A stretch of DNA of 64,000 bases from an uncultured Caulobacterales bacterium (lineage in GTDB: Bacteria > Pseudomonadota > Alphaproteobacteria > Caulobacterales > Caulobacteraceae): positions 124,001 through 188,000 of the forward strand of contig CAIUMD010000062.1 in NCBI GenBank assembly GCA_903900155.1. The letters run 5' to 3'. The notes under the pieces were generated by a model. The model searched no databases. It saw only the letters and a list, made by a program, of their open reading frames with translations, and had not been told where the DNA came from. A program made the position numbers and the translations under genes. Positions 9,085-17,511 of this stretch are shown piece after piece; positions within the stretch are counted from its first letter, which is position 1, and the number at the start of each line of letters is the position of its first letter.

Positions 9085-9353
9085 GATGGTCGGTCTCGAT
9101 CTGCCCGACAACGTCGACGCGGTGATCACCCTCCAGAACTACCACGACATGCACTTAAAGCCGTTCCCCGGACGCCCTGCACCGCATCGACATTGCCCAG
9201 GTGAAGAGCGAGGTCGAGGCCGCCGGCTTCAAGCTGGAAAGCGAAAGCCCGCTGCTGGCCGACAAGGCCGACACCCACACGGTCAGCGTCTTCGACCTGT
9301 CGATCCGGGGGAAGACCGATCAGTTCATCCTGAAGTTCAGGAAGCCCAAATAG
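9085..9353 (+). pseudogene. Remnant of a secreted-type class I SAM methyltransferase
   Basis: Two pieces of one family appear in different frames. The first reads LDLPDNVDAVITLQNYHDMH. About 25 bases later a second frame from 9171 reads DALHRIDIAQVKSEVEAAGF and ends GKTDQFILKFRKPK-stop. In intact members of this family roughly 40-50 residues (…FAALKPGGV…DH…) separate these motifs. Here they are gone and the frame has shifted, so this is a deletion-plus-frameshift remnant. The 5' half including the SAM-binding loop is not visible. Confidence 0.7.
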
Positions 9354-9370
9354 GTCACCTCTGAGGGGTC

Positions 9371-9460
9371 GTCCTCGCCCTTCGACAGGCTCAGGGTGAG
9401 GACGACTTCAAGCGACTGTTCCAGTAGAAAACCTCATCCTGTGCTTGTCGAAGGACGAGG
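9371..9460. repeat. CTTCGACAGG palindromic intergenic repeat, copy 1
   Basis: Left arm CCTCGCCCTTCGACAGGCTC, right arm CTTGTCGAAGGACGAGG; the arms are inverted and separated by about 50 bases. The same element recurs at 38905-38990 and 40930-41016. It lies between a pseudogene end and the 3' end of the L,D-transpeptidase gene, so it may form a stem-loop in the 3' UTR. Confidence 0.8.
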
Positions 9461-9469
9461 TTTTCGGGC

Positions 9470-10564
9470 CTACGAAGCCCGGGCCTCCGCGCCCATGAAG
9501 ATCACCTTGGCGCCCTTGTTCACGGCCGAGCCCAACTCGGCCGCGTCCCAGTTGGTCAGCCTCACGCAGCCGTGCGAGGCGCGCTTGTTGACTAGCTTGG
9601 GATCGGGCGTGCCGTGGATGCCGTAGGTGTCCTTGGTCAGGTCGATCCAGGTCGAGCCGACCGGATTGTTTGGTCCCGCCTTGATGGTCAGCTTGGCCTT
9701 GGGCTTGCCGAAGGTCAGGCGCGAGGGGTCATAGGTATAGGTCGGGGCGGGGGCCAGGGTGCGCACGGCCCATTCGCCCGACGGGGCGGGGCGCTCGGTG
9801 CTGCCGACCGTGGCCGGATAGACCGCCAGCTCGGCGCCGTCCTTGTCGAAGGCGCGGACCTGGCCCAGGGCCTTGTCGATCTCGATGCGGTCGACCTTGC
9901 GATCCAGGGTGTCGGCGCCAGCCGCCGCGACCACGATCGTCGCGCCCGCCACGCCGAAGTCGACGCCGGGATTGAGGGCCTGCAGCAAGGCTTCGTCCAT
10001 GTGGAAGCGTTCGGCCAGCAGCTCCAACGGCGTGTGGTAGTTCATGGCCGGCAGCTTGGCCATCGCCTCGTAGTCTTCCTTGGGAAGCACGGGCGAGAAC
10101 GGGCCGGCGACGTCTTGCGGGGTAATCTGGTAGTCGACCAGCACTTGGCCCGCGTCGCCGGCGACCAGGGTGTCGACCAGCTCCTTGGTGATCTGACCGT
10201 CGGCGGTGAGGTTGCGTGAACCCTGGAAGGCCTTGATCGCCAGGGTCAGGTTCGTGCCGTCACGACCATCAATGACGCCGGGCGAGAAGTGGGCGCGGTC
10301 CAGCAGGGTCTGCACGCGAACCAGCAGGTTGCGATGGGCGCCGGCGTCGGTCGCGGCCGGATCGACGGTCGCGCCATTGATCGCCTGGGCGATCGGCGAG
10401 CCCGCCGCCACGGCCGGCGGTGCGGGAACGACGGGCGGCGGCGTCGTCTTCTGGACCGTCTTGCCAGGATTTTGGGTAGGCGCGGGCTTGGCCGGAGGCT
10501 TGTCGTCGCAGGCCGACAGGGCCAGGACGGCGATCAGGGCGAAACGGGAAACCAGGCCGGTCAT
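9470..10564 (-). CDS. L,D-transpeptidase (YkuD) lipoprotein with peptidoglycan-binding-like domain
   Basis: 364 residues. A lipoprotein signal ends LALSACDD; a Pro-rich spacer follows, then a PG_binding_1-like domain (LLDRAHFSPGVIDGRDGTNL) and a YkuD catalytic domain with HGTPDP and the catalytic SHGCVRLTN. It forms 3-3 crosslinks or attaches proteins to peptidoglycan in the periplasm. The track's 821-aa ORF is an artefact: this protein starts at ATG 10564 with a GGAG ribosome binding site. It is divergent from the D,D-carboxypeptidase at 10640, so two peptidoglycan enzymes share a 75-base promoter region. Confidence 0.9.
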   Translation of the reverse strand: MTGLVSRFALIAVLALSACDDKPPAKPAPTQNPGKTVQKTTPPPVVPAPPAVAAGSPIAQAINGATVDPAATDAGAHRNLLVRVQTLLDRAHFSPGVIDGRDGTNLTLAIKAFQGSRNLTADGQITKELVDTLVAGDAGQVLVDYQITPQDVAGPFSPVLPKEDYEAMAKLPAMNYHTPLELLAERFHMDEALLQALNPGVDFGVAGATIVVAAAGADTLDRKVDRIEIDKALGQVRAFDKDGAELAVYPATVGSTERPAPSGEWAVRTLAPAPTYTYDPSRLTFGKPKAKLTIKAGPNNPVGSTWIDLTKDTYGIHGTPDPKLVNKRASHGCVRLTNWDAAELGSAVNKGAKVIFMGAEARAS

Positions 10565-10639
10565 AGATACTCCAGGGGCCAAAGCCAGGGAACGACTCCC
10601 TGGTCTCAAGCCTTGAGCCATGGCGAAGTTCCACCCGTG

Positions 10640-11746
10640 ATGAGGATCGGCTTGAGGGCGCTGCGACGTCTGCTGTGGGGTCTGGGCCTGCTGCTTCTGG
10701 CGGTCGGCGGCTTCTGGACGTGGGTCTATTGGCCTTCGGGGCAGTCCTCGCCGAAGCCAGCGCCTCCGATCGACGAGGCTGGCTACCTGCCCCCTCAGCA
10801 CGTGCCTTCGATCGACCCGCCGCCACTGGCCGGAGCCGTGCCGCTCGCCGGCGCGCCCGAGGCCTGTGACGGCAACGACGCCCCCGACAGCGCCGCCGCC
10901 GTCAACGCCGCCTCGCTGTCGACCCTGGCCTGGACCCCGTTCGGCAAGCCCGAGACGGGCTGGGAGATCTACGCCCCGCGCATCGCCGCCGAGATCGGCA
11001 CGACCTGCGGCCCCGGCTCGAACGGTTTCGCCTCGGCCCTGGCGCGTTGGCAGGGGGCGCATGGCCTGCAGAAGACCGGCGTGGTCGACCCGACGGTGTT
11101 TTCGGCCATGCTGGTGCGCTGGCGCCTGGCCCGGCCCTTTGTACGCACCAATCGCGAAGGGGTCTGCCCCGGCGCGCCGCCCGAGGCCAACCTCGAGCTG
11201 GCCAAGCCCGAGGAGAGCTATGGCGGCAAGGTCATCCGAATGCGCCCCGGCGCGCTGGCGGCCTATCGGAACATGGTGGCCGAGGCCAAGTCGGCCGGCG
11301 TGCTGCCGCGCCCGGAAGCCTTGCGCATCTTCTCCGGCTTCCGCGCCCCGGACGCCGACGCCCAGCGCTGCGCGCGGGACAAGAACTGCCAGGGCCTGAT
11401 CCGCACCATCTGCTCGGCCCACCGCACGGGCCTGGCCATGGACGTGGTCATCGACGCCGCGCCGGGCTTTGGCCCCGACAGCTCGGCCGACGCCAACCGG
11501 CTGGTGATGGCGCGGTCGGCGCTGTTCAAATGGATGGTCGTCAACGCGCCGCGCTTCGGCTTCGTCAACTACGCCTACGAGCCCTGGCACTGGGAATGGA
11601 CCGGCGAGCCGCTGCTGCCCGGCGTGCCGATCTCCAGCCTGCCCCGGGAGGGCTCGGAGCCGGTTACGGAACCGCCTAAGGAACCTCAGCCAGGCTCCAT
11701 TTCTGGAAAGCCGGCCGCTGCCGCAGGCGCTCGTAATAGGCGTTGA
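10640..11746 (+). CDS. M15-type D-alanyl-D-alanine carboxypeptidase (VanY-like), membrane-anchored
   Basis: About 368 residues: an N-terminal membrane anchor (LRRLLWGLGLLLLAVGGFW), a Pro-rich spacer, an extensin/PG-binding-like region, then the M15 zinc site SAHRTGLAMDVV (H and D ligands) and EPWHWEW (catalytic Glu and third ligand). It should trim peptidoglycan side chains in the periplasm. The start ATG 10640 (or GTG 10637) begins the anchor. The 3' end overlaps the convergent GST gene by about 70 bases, which is unusual; the terminal 25 residues are Pro/Ala/Arg-rich and may be a read-on tail. Confidence 0.8.
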   Translation: MRIGLRALRRLLWGLGLLLLAVGGFWTWVYWPSGQSSPKPAPPIDEAGYLPPQHVPSIDPPPLAGAVPLAGAPEACDGNDAPDSAAAVNAASLSTLAWTPFGKPETGWEIYAPRIAAEIGTTCGPGSNGFASALARWQGAHGLQKTGVVDPTVFSAMLVRWRLARPFVRTNREGVCPGAPPEANLELAKPEESYGGKVIRMRPGALAAYRNMVAEAKSAGVLPRPEALRIFSGFRAPDADAQRCARDKNCQGLIRTICSAHRTGLAMDVVIDAAPGFGPDSSADANRLVMARSALFKWMVVNAPRFGFVNYAYEPWHWEWTGEPLLPGVPISSLPREGSEPVTEPPKEPQPGSISGKPAAAAGARNRR

Positions 11747-12296
11747 GCGTCGGCCAATCCTCGCGCTCGATCGGCGAGTACAGCCAGCGGTGCACTGACA
11801 GACCCAGGACGATGTCGGCCAGGGTGAAGTGGTCGCCGGCCACATGGGCCCCGGTATCCACCAGGCGCGCGCTGAGAAGGCCCATAGCCGTGTTCCAGGC
11901 CGTGACGCTGGTCGCGATCCGGCGTTTGTCGCCAAAACCGGGCGTCTTGCGCACCAGCCCTGCGAAGGCGAAGCGCCAGGCGGTATTCAGCTCGGCGCTC
12001 TGCCAGTCCATCCACTGATCGACCAGCGCCCGCTGGCGGCGGTCCTCCGGGAACAGTGGCGTGCCGGCCGCCACGTAGCGGCAGATGGCGTTGCTCTCCC
12101 ACACCGGCCCGTGCTCGTCGACCAGGACGGGCACCAGAGCGTTGGGGTTCAACTGCAGGAATTTCGGATCGTTCGTGGGCGAGAAGCCCTGGCCCCAGTC
12201 CTCGCGCTCATAGGCGACGCCCAACTCGTCCAAGGTCCACAACACCTTGCGGACATTGATCGACGTGGTGCGGCCGAGGACCTTGGGGATCGTCAC
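11676..12296 (-). CDS. Glutathione S-transferase family protein
   Basis: 206 residues with a thioredoxin-like N-terminal domain (LGRTTSINVRKVLWTLDELG, LNPNALVPVL, ESNAICRYVA) and an all-helical C-terminal domain (GDHFTLADIVLGLSVHRWLY). The S-N-V-R-K motif places Ser at the active-site turn. The start is GTG at 12296, overlapping the stop of the upstream 57-aa ORF by four bases (GTGA), which implies translational coupling. The substrate is unknown. Confidence 0.9.
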   Translation of the reverse strand: MTIPKVLGRTTSINVRKVLWTLDELGVAYEREDWGQGFSPTNDPKFLQLNPNALVPVLVDEHGPVWESNAICRYVAAGTPLFPEDRRQRALVDQWMDWQSAELNTAWRFAFAGLVRKTPGFGDKRRIATSVTAWNTAMGLLSARLVDTGAHVAGDHFTLADIVLGLSVHRWLYSPIEREDWPTLNAYYERLRQRPAFQKWSLAEVP

Positions 12297-12466
12297 CGGG
12301 TCATCCAGGGCTTGGATTTGCCGGTGGGGGCGGCGGCGTTGGCGCGATCGACCTTGCCGGTCGAGGCCTTGGCGCCGTGGCCATGCTTGCCCTGGGCGGC
12401 CTTCTTCAGGCGCAAGGCGCGCTGCATCGGCGTTTCATCGGCGGGGACGTCGGCTTTATCGGTCAT
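12293..12466 (-). CDS. Small basic hypothetical protein (57 aa) coupled to GST
   Basis: MTDKADVPADETPMQRALRL starts a Lys/Ala-rich hydrophilic protein that ends GKSKPWMTR. It is too short for the track as a separate ORF (buried in the 313-aa frame). The TGA stop overlaps the GTG start of the GST gene, an operon-like GTGA junction. No family is recognised; the composition suggests a nucleic-acid-binding or disordered protein. ATG 12466 is the only sensible start; its ribosome binding site (GAGG) is rather far upstream. Confidence 0.6.
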   Translation of the reverse strand: MTDKADVPADETPMQRALRLKKAAQGKHGHGAKASTGKVDRANAAAPTGKSKPWMTR

Positions 12467-12529
12467 CAGGGCGATGTAGGCCTCGAATGGCGCCTTGAGA
12501 AGGCCGCGCTTGCAGGTCAGTCTGGAAAG

Positions 12530-13081
12530 ATGTCGTCGCCCCGTTCGGTTCCCGTCCTGATCGCGTTCGCCGTCTTGACGGCGGGGGGCGCCCACGCTCA
12601 GGTCAAGGGCGACCCCAACGAGGTCTCGCCGGTCCTGATCCTGCCGCCGACCCTGCCGCCGAACGTCACCGCGACCTATCCGGCCCAGGACCAGACGGTG
12701 GCGCCCGGCGTGCTGATCCTGAAGGTCGTCTTCGATCAGCAGATGTCGCCGACCGCGTGGAACTACGCTCCGGCCCAGGGCGCCGAGCCGATGGACTGCG
12801 TGAAGACGCCGCGTCTGCTGCCCGACCAGAAGACCTTCGTCCTGCTGTGCCGGGTGCTGTCCAACAAGACCTATGGCGTGACCTTCAACGCCGCCCGCGA
12901 CGGCGGCTTCGCCAATCTCGGCGACAACCCGGCCCACACGGCGGCCCTGACCTTCAAGGTCGACGCCGAATATCCGATCACGACGGTTCGCCAAGCGATG
13001 GAGAAGGCCAAGCTGCTGCCCGACCAGATGCCGGTGCAGGACGCGCCTATGGCGGTCGCGTCCGGAGCGAGCGGTCGCTAG
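12530..13081 (+). CDS. Secreted Ig-like domain protein
   Basis: 183 residues with a signal peptide (RSVPVLIAFAVLTAGGAHAQ), then one domain resembling bacterial Ig-like/SbsA domains (ATYPAQDQTVAPGVLILKVV, FDQQMSP, YGVTFNA…FANLGDNPAHTAALTFKV). Two Cys (in MDCVKTP and VLLCRVL) could form a disulfide. The start ATG at 12530 follows TGGAAAG. The role is unknown; a periplasmic or surface location is inferred from the signal. Confidence 0.7.
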   Translation: MSSPRSVPVLIAFAVLTAGGAHAQVKGDPNEVSPVLILPPTLPPNVTATYPAQDQTVAPGVLILKVVFDQQMSPTAWNYAPAQGAEPMDCVKTPRLLPDQKTFVLLCRVLSNKTYGVTFNAARDGGFANLGDNPAHTAALTFKVDAEYPITTVRQAMEKAKLLPDQMPVQDAPMAVASGASGR

Positions 13082-13134
13082 CCTTCTAACTGAAGCGTGT
13101 GGCGCGCGCGCCGCGACTCCCTCATCATCATGAG

Positions 13135-13911
13135 ATGATGGGGGAATCGGGGCGCGAGTGGACGGGGGCTGACCTCGCTGTGGTGGTGGGCGACTATGTG
13201 GCCCAGCTGGAGAAGACGCTCGCCGGGAAACCACTCGACCGGGCTGCGCATGACCGCACGGTGCGCTTCGTCACCGGCAAGTCGGACATGCCGATCACCT
13301 GGAAGCAGGGCGAGATCTCGGCGGTGCTGTCGCTGATCGGCCTGCCGATCCTCAAGGACATGCCGCCGCGGTGGTCCTATGACGAGGCGCTGCTGGACGC
13401 CGTCGAGGACCAGTTGGCCATGAAGCCGACCCTGCTGGCCTCGGCCGTCCGGCCCGCCGCCCTGTTCACGGCGCCGTCGGCCATTCCGCTGATCGAGACC
13501 GCGCCGCCCAAGCCGATGCCGATGGACGATCGCCTGATCCGCGCCATCCAGCGCTTCGACATGTCGGGCCGCGAGGCCGACGACCGGTTCCTGAAAGGCC
13601 TGGGCGTGGCCAGCGTCGTGGCGCATGAGGCCCGCCGCCTGTCGGACCGTGGCCGCCCGGACTTGGCCGGCCGCATCCGCCCCGCCCGCGACGGCGACGC
13701 CGAAGGCTGCGACGTGATCAGCTTCGGCCTGGACGAGATCCCGCGCCTGATCGTGGTCAAGGCCACCCTGGCCGGCGAGGTGGCTCCGTTCGGCCTCAGC
13801 CACGCCGAGTTCGAACTGGCGAAGGCCCAGCCCGGCGCCTTCCGCATCCGCCGCGTCTACGACCTCTTGGGCGACGCGCGCTTCTACCGGATGAAGCCGC
13901 CGTTCCACTGA
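13135..13911 (+). CDS. DUF3883-domain protein
   Basis: About 258 residues. The N-terminal part (13135-13560) is helical and basic and begins with a segment that fits no family I know. The C-terminal 90 residues follow the DUF3883 (NOV C-terminal, restriction-nuclease-like) pattern: GCDVISFGLDEIPRLIVVKA, then FGLSHAEFELAKAQPGAFRI and ARFYRM. Where the fold usually has E-x-K on the core strand, the residues here are VVK, so the catalytic acid appears lost. The start is uncertain between ATG 13135, ATG 13138 and GTG 13099. A CATCATC/GATGATG stem covers 13123-13140. Confidence 0.7.
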   Translation: MMGESGREWTGADLAVVVGDYVAQLEKTLAGKPLDRAAHDRTVRFVTGKSDMPITWKQGEISAVLSLIGLPILKDMPPRWSYDEALLDAVEDQLAMKPTLLASAVRPAALFTAPSAIPLIETAPPKPMPMDDRLIRAIQRFDMSGREADDRFLKGLGVASVVAHEARRLSDRGRPDLAGRIRPARDGDAEGCDVISFGLDEIPRLIVVKATLAGEVAPFGLSHAEFELAKAQPGAFRIRRVYDLLGDARFYRMKPPFH

Positions 13912-13918
13912 GGCGTAC

Positions 13919-14479
13919 TCAGGCCTTGAACACGTGGGCCGCCATCACCGCCAGCCCGCCCAGTGTCCGGCCGCGGTTCAATTCGCCGGGCAGCCTCATC
14001 AACGTCTCATAGAAGCCCAGTGGAGGCAGGGCGGTCATCACCGTGACGATCTGTTTGCGCGACAGGCCCTTGGACACCCGCCCGCCGCTGGCGTCGACCC
14101 AGTCGGCCTTGCGCACGGCGTTGACGACCTCGGCGTTCGGACCTCGGAACGGGGTGATCTTGTGATGCCAGTGGATCAAGTCGCGGACCAGCTGGGCGTC
14201 CAGCGCCGGCGCGCGGGCCTGGCGGGCCAGTTCGGCATGGTGCTCGGACGGCTCGAGATAGGCCAGCGCCCGGTCAGTCCATAGTCCGACATCGTGATGC
14301 GCCAGGGCGAAGGCGATCGGCGCGCGCCATTGCTGAGCCCGACCCAGGAAGTGCAGCGCGTAGGTCAGGACCCGATAGACATGGTTGCGATAGCCGGGAA
14401 AATCCGCGCCGACCCGATCGCGCACCAGGGCCAGCTCGCGCTCGATGATGTCGTCGTGATCGATGATGACGATGGACAT
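13919..14479 (-). CDS. HD-domain-like phosphohydrolase
   Basis: 186 residues. Potential HD-fold metal ligands are visible in order: NHVYRVL (His), FALAHHDVGLW (HD), LIHWHHK and RKADWVDA (Asp). The layout suggests a metal-dependent phosphohydrolase such as a nucleotidase, but the substrate cannot be told. It is followed on the same strand by no close gene and converges with the DUF3883 gene, 8 bases stop to stop. Confidence 0.7.
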   Translation of the reverse strand: MSIVIIDHDDIIERELALVRDRVGADFPGYRNHVYRVLTYALHFLGRAQQWRAPIAFALAHHDVGLWTDRALAYLEPSEHHAELARQARAPALDAQLVRDLIHWHHKITPFRGPNAEVVNAVRKADWVDASGGRVSKGLSRKQIVTVMTALPPLGFYETLMRLPGELNRGRTLGGLAVMAAHVFKA

Positions 14480-14624
14480 GGCGCCACGAGAGCGCAGGGG
14501 CGGCTCCGAGTCTAGAACGGAACCGCCCTACAAAGTTCAGGCGCTGGCGGTCGTAAGGTTACGGCTGCGGGCTTCCAGCGACGTCAGCACGGCGACGGGG
14601 GTCTTTTGAAGTCGAGAGGGACGA

Positions 14625-16433
14625 TCAATCCTCGTCCATCTTGAGCGCCGCGATGAAGGCTTCCTGCGGGATTTCGACCTTGCCGAACTGGCGCATGCGC
14701 TTCTTGCCGGCCTTCTGCTTGTCGAGCAGCTTGCGCTTACGCGAGGCGTCGCCGCCGTAGCACTTGGCGGTCACGTCCTTGCGCAGGGCGCGGACGGTTT
14801 CGCGGGCGATGATCCGGCCGCCGATGGCCGCCTGGATGGGGATGACGAACATGTGCTGGGGGATGAGTTCCTTCATCTTCTCGCACATGCCGCGGCCGCG
14901 GCTCTCGGCGCGGTCGCGGTGGACCAGCATGGAGAGGGCGTCGACCGGCTCGGCATTGACCAGGATCGACATCTTCACCAGGTCGCCGACGCGGTAGTCC
15001 TCAAGCTGGTAGTCGAAGCTGGCATAGCCCTTCGAGATCGACTTCAAGCGGTCGTAGAAGTCGAAGACGACCTCGTTCAGCGGCAGGTCGTAGATGACCA
15101 TGGCGCGGCTGCCGACATAGCTGAGCTCGCGCTGCACCCCGCGACGGTCCTGGCACAGCTTAATGACGCCGCCCAGATAGTCGTCGGGGGTGAAGATCGT
15201 GGCCTTGATCCAGGGCTCGGCGATGTTCTCGATCTGCATCACGTCCGGCAGGTCGGCCGGGTTGTGCAGCTCGATCTCGTCGCCGTTGCGCATGTGGATC
15301 TTGTAGACGACCGACGGGGCCGTCGCGATCAGGTCGAGGTCGAACTCGCGCGACAGGCGCTCCTGGATGATCTCCAGGTGGAGCAGGCCCAGGAACCCGC
15401 AGCGGAAGCCGAAGCCCAGCGCGGCCGAGCTTTCCATCTCGTAGGTGAAGCTGGCGTCGTTCAGGCGCAGCTTGCCGACGGCGGCGCGCAGATCCTCGAA
15501 ATCGGCGGCGTCGACCGGGAACAGGCCGCAGAACACCACCGGCACGACTTCCTTGAAGCCCTTCAGCGGTTCGGCGGTGGGTTTCTTGTCGTCGGTGATG
15601 GTGTCGCCGACGGCGGCGTCGGCCACTTCCTTGATCGAGGCGGTGAAGAAGCCGACCTCGCCGGGGCCAAGCTCGGCCACGTCGGTGGCCTTGGGCGTGA
15701 ACACGCCGACCTTGTCGATGCGGTGGGTGGCGCCGGTCTGCATCATGCGGACCTGCTGGCCGGCCTTCAGCGTGCCGTCGAAGATGCGCACCAGCACGAC
15801 GACGCCCAGATAGGCGTCGTACCAGGCGTCGACCAGCAGCGCCTTCAGCGGCGCGTCGCGGTCGCCCTTGGGGGCGGGCAGGCGGGTGACGATGGCTTCC
15901 AGCACGTCGTGGATGCCCAGGCCCGACTTGGCGCTGGCCAGCACGGCGTCGCTGGCGTCCAGGCCGATCAGGTCCTCGATCTGGGCGCGCACCCGGTCGG
16001 GTTCGGCGGCCGGCAGGTCGATCTTGTTCAGGACCGGGACGATCTCGTGGTTGTTGTCGATGGCCTGGTAGACATTGGCCAGGGTCTGGGCTTCCACGCC
16101 TTGCGAGGCGTCGACGACTAGGATCGAGCCTTCGCAGGCGGCCAGCGAGCGGCTGACCTCGTAGGCGAAGTCGACGTGCCCGGGGGTGTCCATCAGGTTG
16201 AGGATGTAGTCCTCGCCGTCATCGGCCTTGTACTTCAGGCGCACGGTCTGCGCCTTGATGGTGATGCCGCGCTCTTTCTCGATGTCCATGTTGTCCAGGA
16301 CCTGGGCGCTCATCTCGCGCGCGGTCAGGCCGCCGGTCTCCTGGATCAGGCGGTCCGACAGCGTGGACTTGCCGTGGTCGATGTGGGCCACGATGGAAAA
16401 GTTGCGGATCTTGTCGAGAGGCGTCGAAGTCAT
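14625..16433 (-). CDS. lepA: Translation elongation factor 4 (LepA)
   Basis: 602 residues. G1 reads AHIDHGKST, switch region [10 protein letters not shown]3 DTPGHVDF, G4 NKIDLP and G5 SAKSG. The EF4-specific C-terminal domain is present ([20 protein letters not shown] near the end). LepA is a ribosome-bound GTPase that acts on stalled or mistranslocated ribosomes. I chose ATG 16433 ([20 protein letters not shown]) because family similarity starts there; the track start adds an unlikely tail through a local tandem repeat. Confidence 0.97.
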   Translation of the reverse strand: MTSTPLDKIRNFSIVAHIDHGKSTLSDRLIQETGGLTAREMSAQVLDNMDIEKERGITIKAQTVRLKYKADDGEDYILNLMDTPGHVDFAYEVSRSLAACEGSILVVDASQGVEAQTLANVYQAIDNNHEIVPVLNKIDLPAAEPDRVRAQIEDLIGLDASDAVLASAKSGLGIHDVLEAIVTRLPAPKGDRDAPLKALLVDAWYDAYLGVVVLVRIFDGTLKAGQQVRMMQTGATHRIDKVGVFTPKATDVAELGPGEVGFFTASIKEVADAAVGDTITDDKKPTAEPLKGFKEVVPVVFCGLFPVDAADFEDLRAAVGKLRLNDASFTYEMESSAALGFGFRCGFLGLLHLEIIQERLSREFDLDLIATAPSVVYKIHMRNGDEIELHNPADLPDVMQIENIAEPWIKATIFTPDDYLGGVIKLCQDRRGVQRELSYVGSRAMVIYDLPLNEVVFDFYDRLKSISKGYASFDYQLEDYRVGDLVKMSILVNAEPVDALSMLVHRDRAESRGRGMCEKMKELIPQHMFVIPIQAAIGGRIIARETVRALRKDVTAKCYGGDASRKRKLLDKQKAGKKRMRQFGKVEIPQEAFIAALKMDED

Positions 16434-16446
16434 GGGCGTGCGCATA

Positions 16447-16496
16447 TCACATTTGGATCGCTCCGCGAGGGTCACATTTGGCCCGCTCCGCGAGGG
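16447..16496. repeat. 25-bp tandem duplication upstream of lepA
   Basis: Two adjacent 25-base copies of TCACATTTGG..CGCTCCGCGAGGG, differing at two bases. They occupy the region 14-63 bases upstream of the lepA ATG, where promoter or leader sequence is expected. Confidence 0.9.
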
Positions 16497-16534
16497 CCGT
16501 TACTGAACACAGTGCGGCGACGCGTCGCGCATGC

Positions 16535-16549
16535 TTAACCGGTCGTTAA
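16535..16549 (+). promoter_or_regulatory. Perfect CtrA box upstream of the DUF1134 gene
   Basis: TTAA-CCGGTCG-TTAA, the full TTAA-N7-TTAA consensus of the cell-cycle regulator CtrA, 70 bases upstream of the DUF1134 ATG. It also lies about 100 bases from the divergent lepA start, so it may affect either promoter. Confidence 0.75.
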
Positions 16550-16618
16550 GTTTGGAGCCGCAAACCGGTCTCAATGGCTTGCAACAGTGTTGCAATCAAA
16601 TCGATCCGGAGGGCTCCC

Positions 16619-17374
16619 ATGGACCGTCGCAAGCTGATCCTCTCGGGCGCCGCCGCCGGCCTGAGCGCCGCCGCGACGCAGGCCTTGGCCCGTCAGAGCA
16701 ACTACAGCGAACAACTGCCGCCGCCGCAGCCGATCGGACCTGCGCGGCCGGCTTCGGCCGATCCCTATGCGTCCTCGTCGCCTCAGCCTGTGGCGCAGGA
16801 CCAGTACAACGCTGCGCCGCCCCCTTCTTCGTATCCTGGGCCGGCGCCCGCCTCGAACGGTTCGCAGCCGGTCTACGACACCGGCCGCGCCCAGACCTAT
16901 TCGGCCGACGAGATGATCCGCGCCACGTCCGACTTCCTGGGCGTGACGGCCGAGAGCGCCGGTTCGGCGATCGAGCGGATCTTCAAGGATAAGGGCCAGC
17001 CCACCGCCTACATCGCCGGCGAAGAGGGCTCGGGCGCTTTCGTGGCCGGCCTGCGCTATGGCCGCGGCCTGCTGTACATGAAGGGGCGCCCGACCATGGA
17101 AGTCTTCTGGCAGGGCCCGACCATCGGTTGGGACTGGGGCGGCAACGCCAGCCGCACCTTCACCCTCTGTTATAACCTGCAGTACCCGGACGCCATCTTC
17201 CGCCGTTTCCCCGGCGTGGAGGGCAGCGCCTACCTGATCGGCGGCCTGGGCGTGAACTACCAGAAGGCCGACGAGATCACCTTGGCGCCGATCCGCGCGG
17301 GCGTGGGCCTGCGCCTGGGGGCCAATGTCGGCTACCTGGGCTACAGCCGCCAGCGGCGGTGGATGCCGTTCTAG
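16619..17374 (+). CDS. DUF1134 family secreted protein
   Basis: 251 residues with a signal resembling a Tat or Sec peptide (MDRRKLILSGAAAGLSAAAT), then a Pro/Ala/Ser-rich region (about 25-90) and the DUF1134 domain (SAGSAIERIFKDKGQPTAYI, EEGSGAFVAGLRYGRG, WQGPTIGWDWGGNASR, GVGLRLGANVGYLGYS). This is an alphaproteobacterial periplasmic family of unknown function. ATG 16619 has GGAGGG seven bases upstream; the track's longer start precedes that site. The CtrA box upstream suggests cell-cycle-timed expression. Confidence 0.9.
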   Translation: MDRRKLILSGAAAGLSAAATQALARQSNYSEQLPPPQPIGPARPASADPYASSSPQPVAQDQYNAAPPPSSYPGPAPASNGSQPVYDTGRAQTYSADEMIRATSDFLGVTAESAGSAIERIFKDKGQPTAYIAGEEGSGAFVAGLRYGRGLLYMKGRPTMEVFWQGPTIGWDWGGNASRTFTLCYNLQYPDAIFRRFPGVEGSAYLIGGLGVNYQKADEITLAPIRAGVGLRLGANVGYLGYSRQRRWMPF

Positions 17375-17385
17375 GATGCTAACGA

Positions 17386-17504
17386 GATCCTCCCCCTAGC
17401 GGGGGAGGTAGCGCGAAGCGCCGGAGGGGGAAGTGCTGCTGAGCCTGCCTCTTCCCCCTCCGTCGTCGCTGCGCGCCGACACCTCCCCCGCTAGGGGGAG
17501 GATC
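17386..17504. repeat. GGGGGAGG-type palindromic intergenic element
   Basis: A long imperfect inverted repeat of about 119 bases: GATCCTCCCCCTAGCGGGGG at the left edge matches CCCCCGCTAGGGGGAGGATC at the right edge, with inner GCGCGAAGCGCC and GGAGGGGGAAG arms. It sits between the convergent DUF1134 and msrA stops and probably folds as a bidirectional terminator. A related element is at 19171-19312. Confidence 0.85.
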
Positions 17505-17511
17505 TGATGGT

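Noticed and set aside
9470-11935. 821-aa minus ORF
   Set aside because: Its first half is antisense to the M15 peptidase; only the last 364 residues are the real L,D-transpeptidase, which has its own start and lipoprotein signal.
14520-14624. Short minus frame ending TSLEARSRNLTTASA after lepA
   Set aside because: No start codon of usable quality and no ribosome binding site; too short to support.
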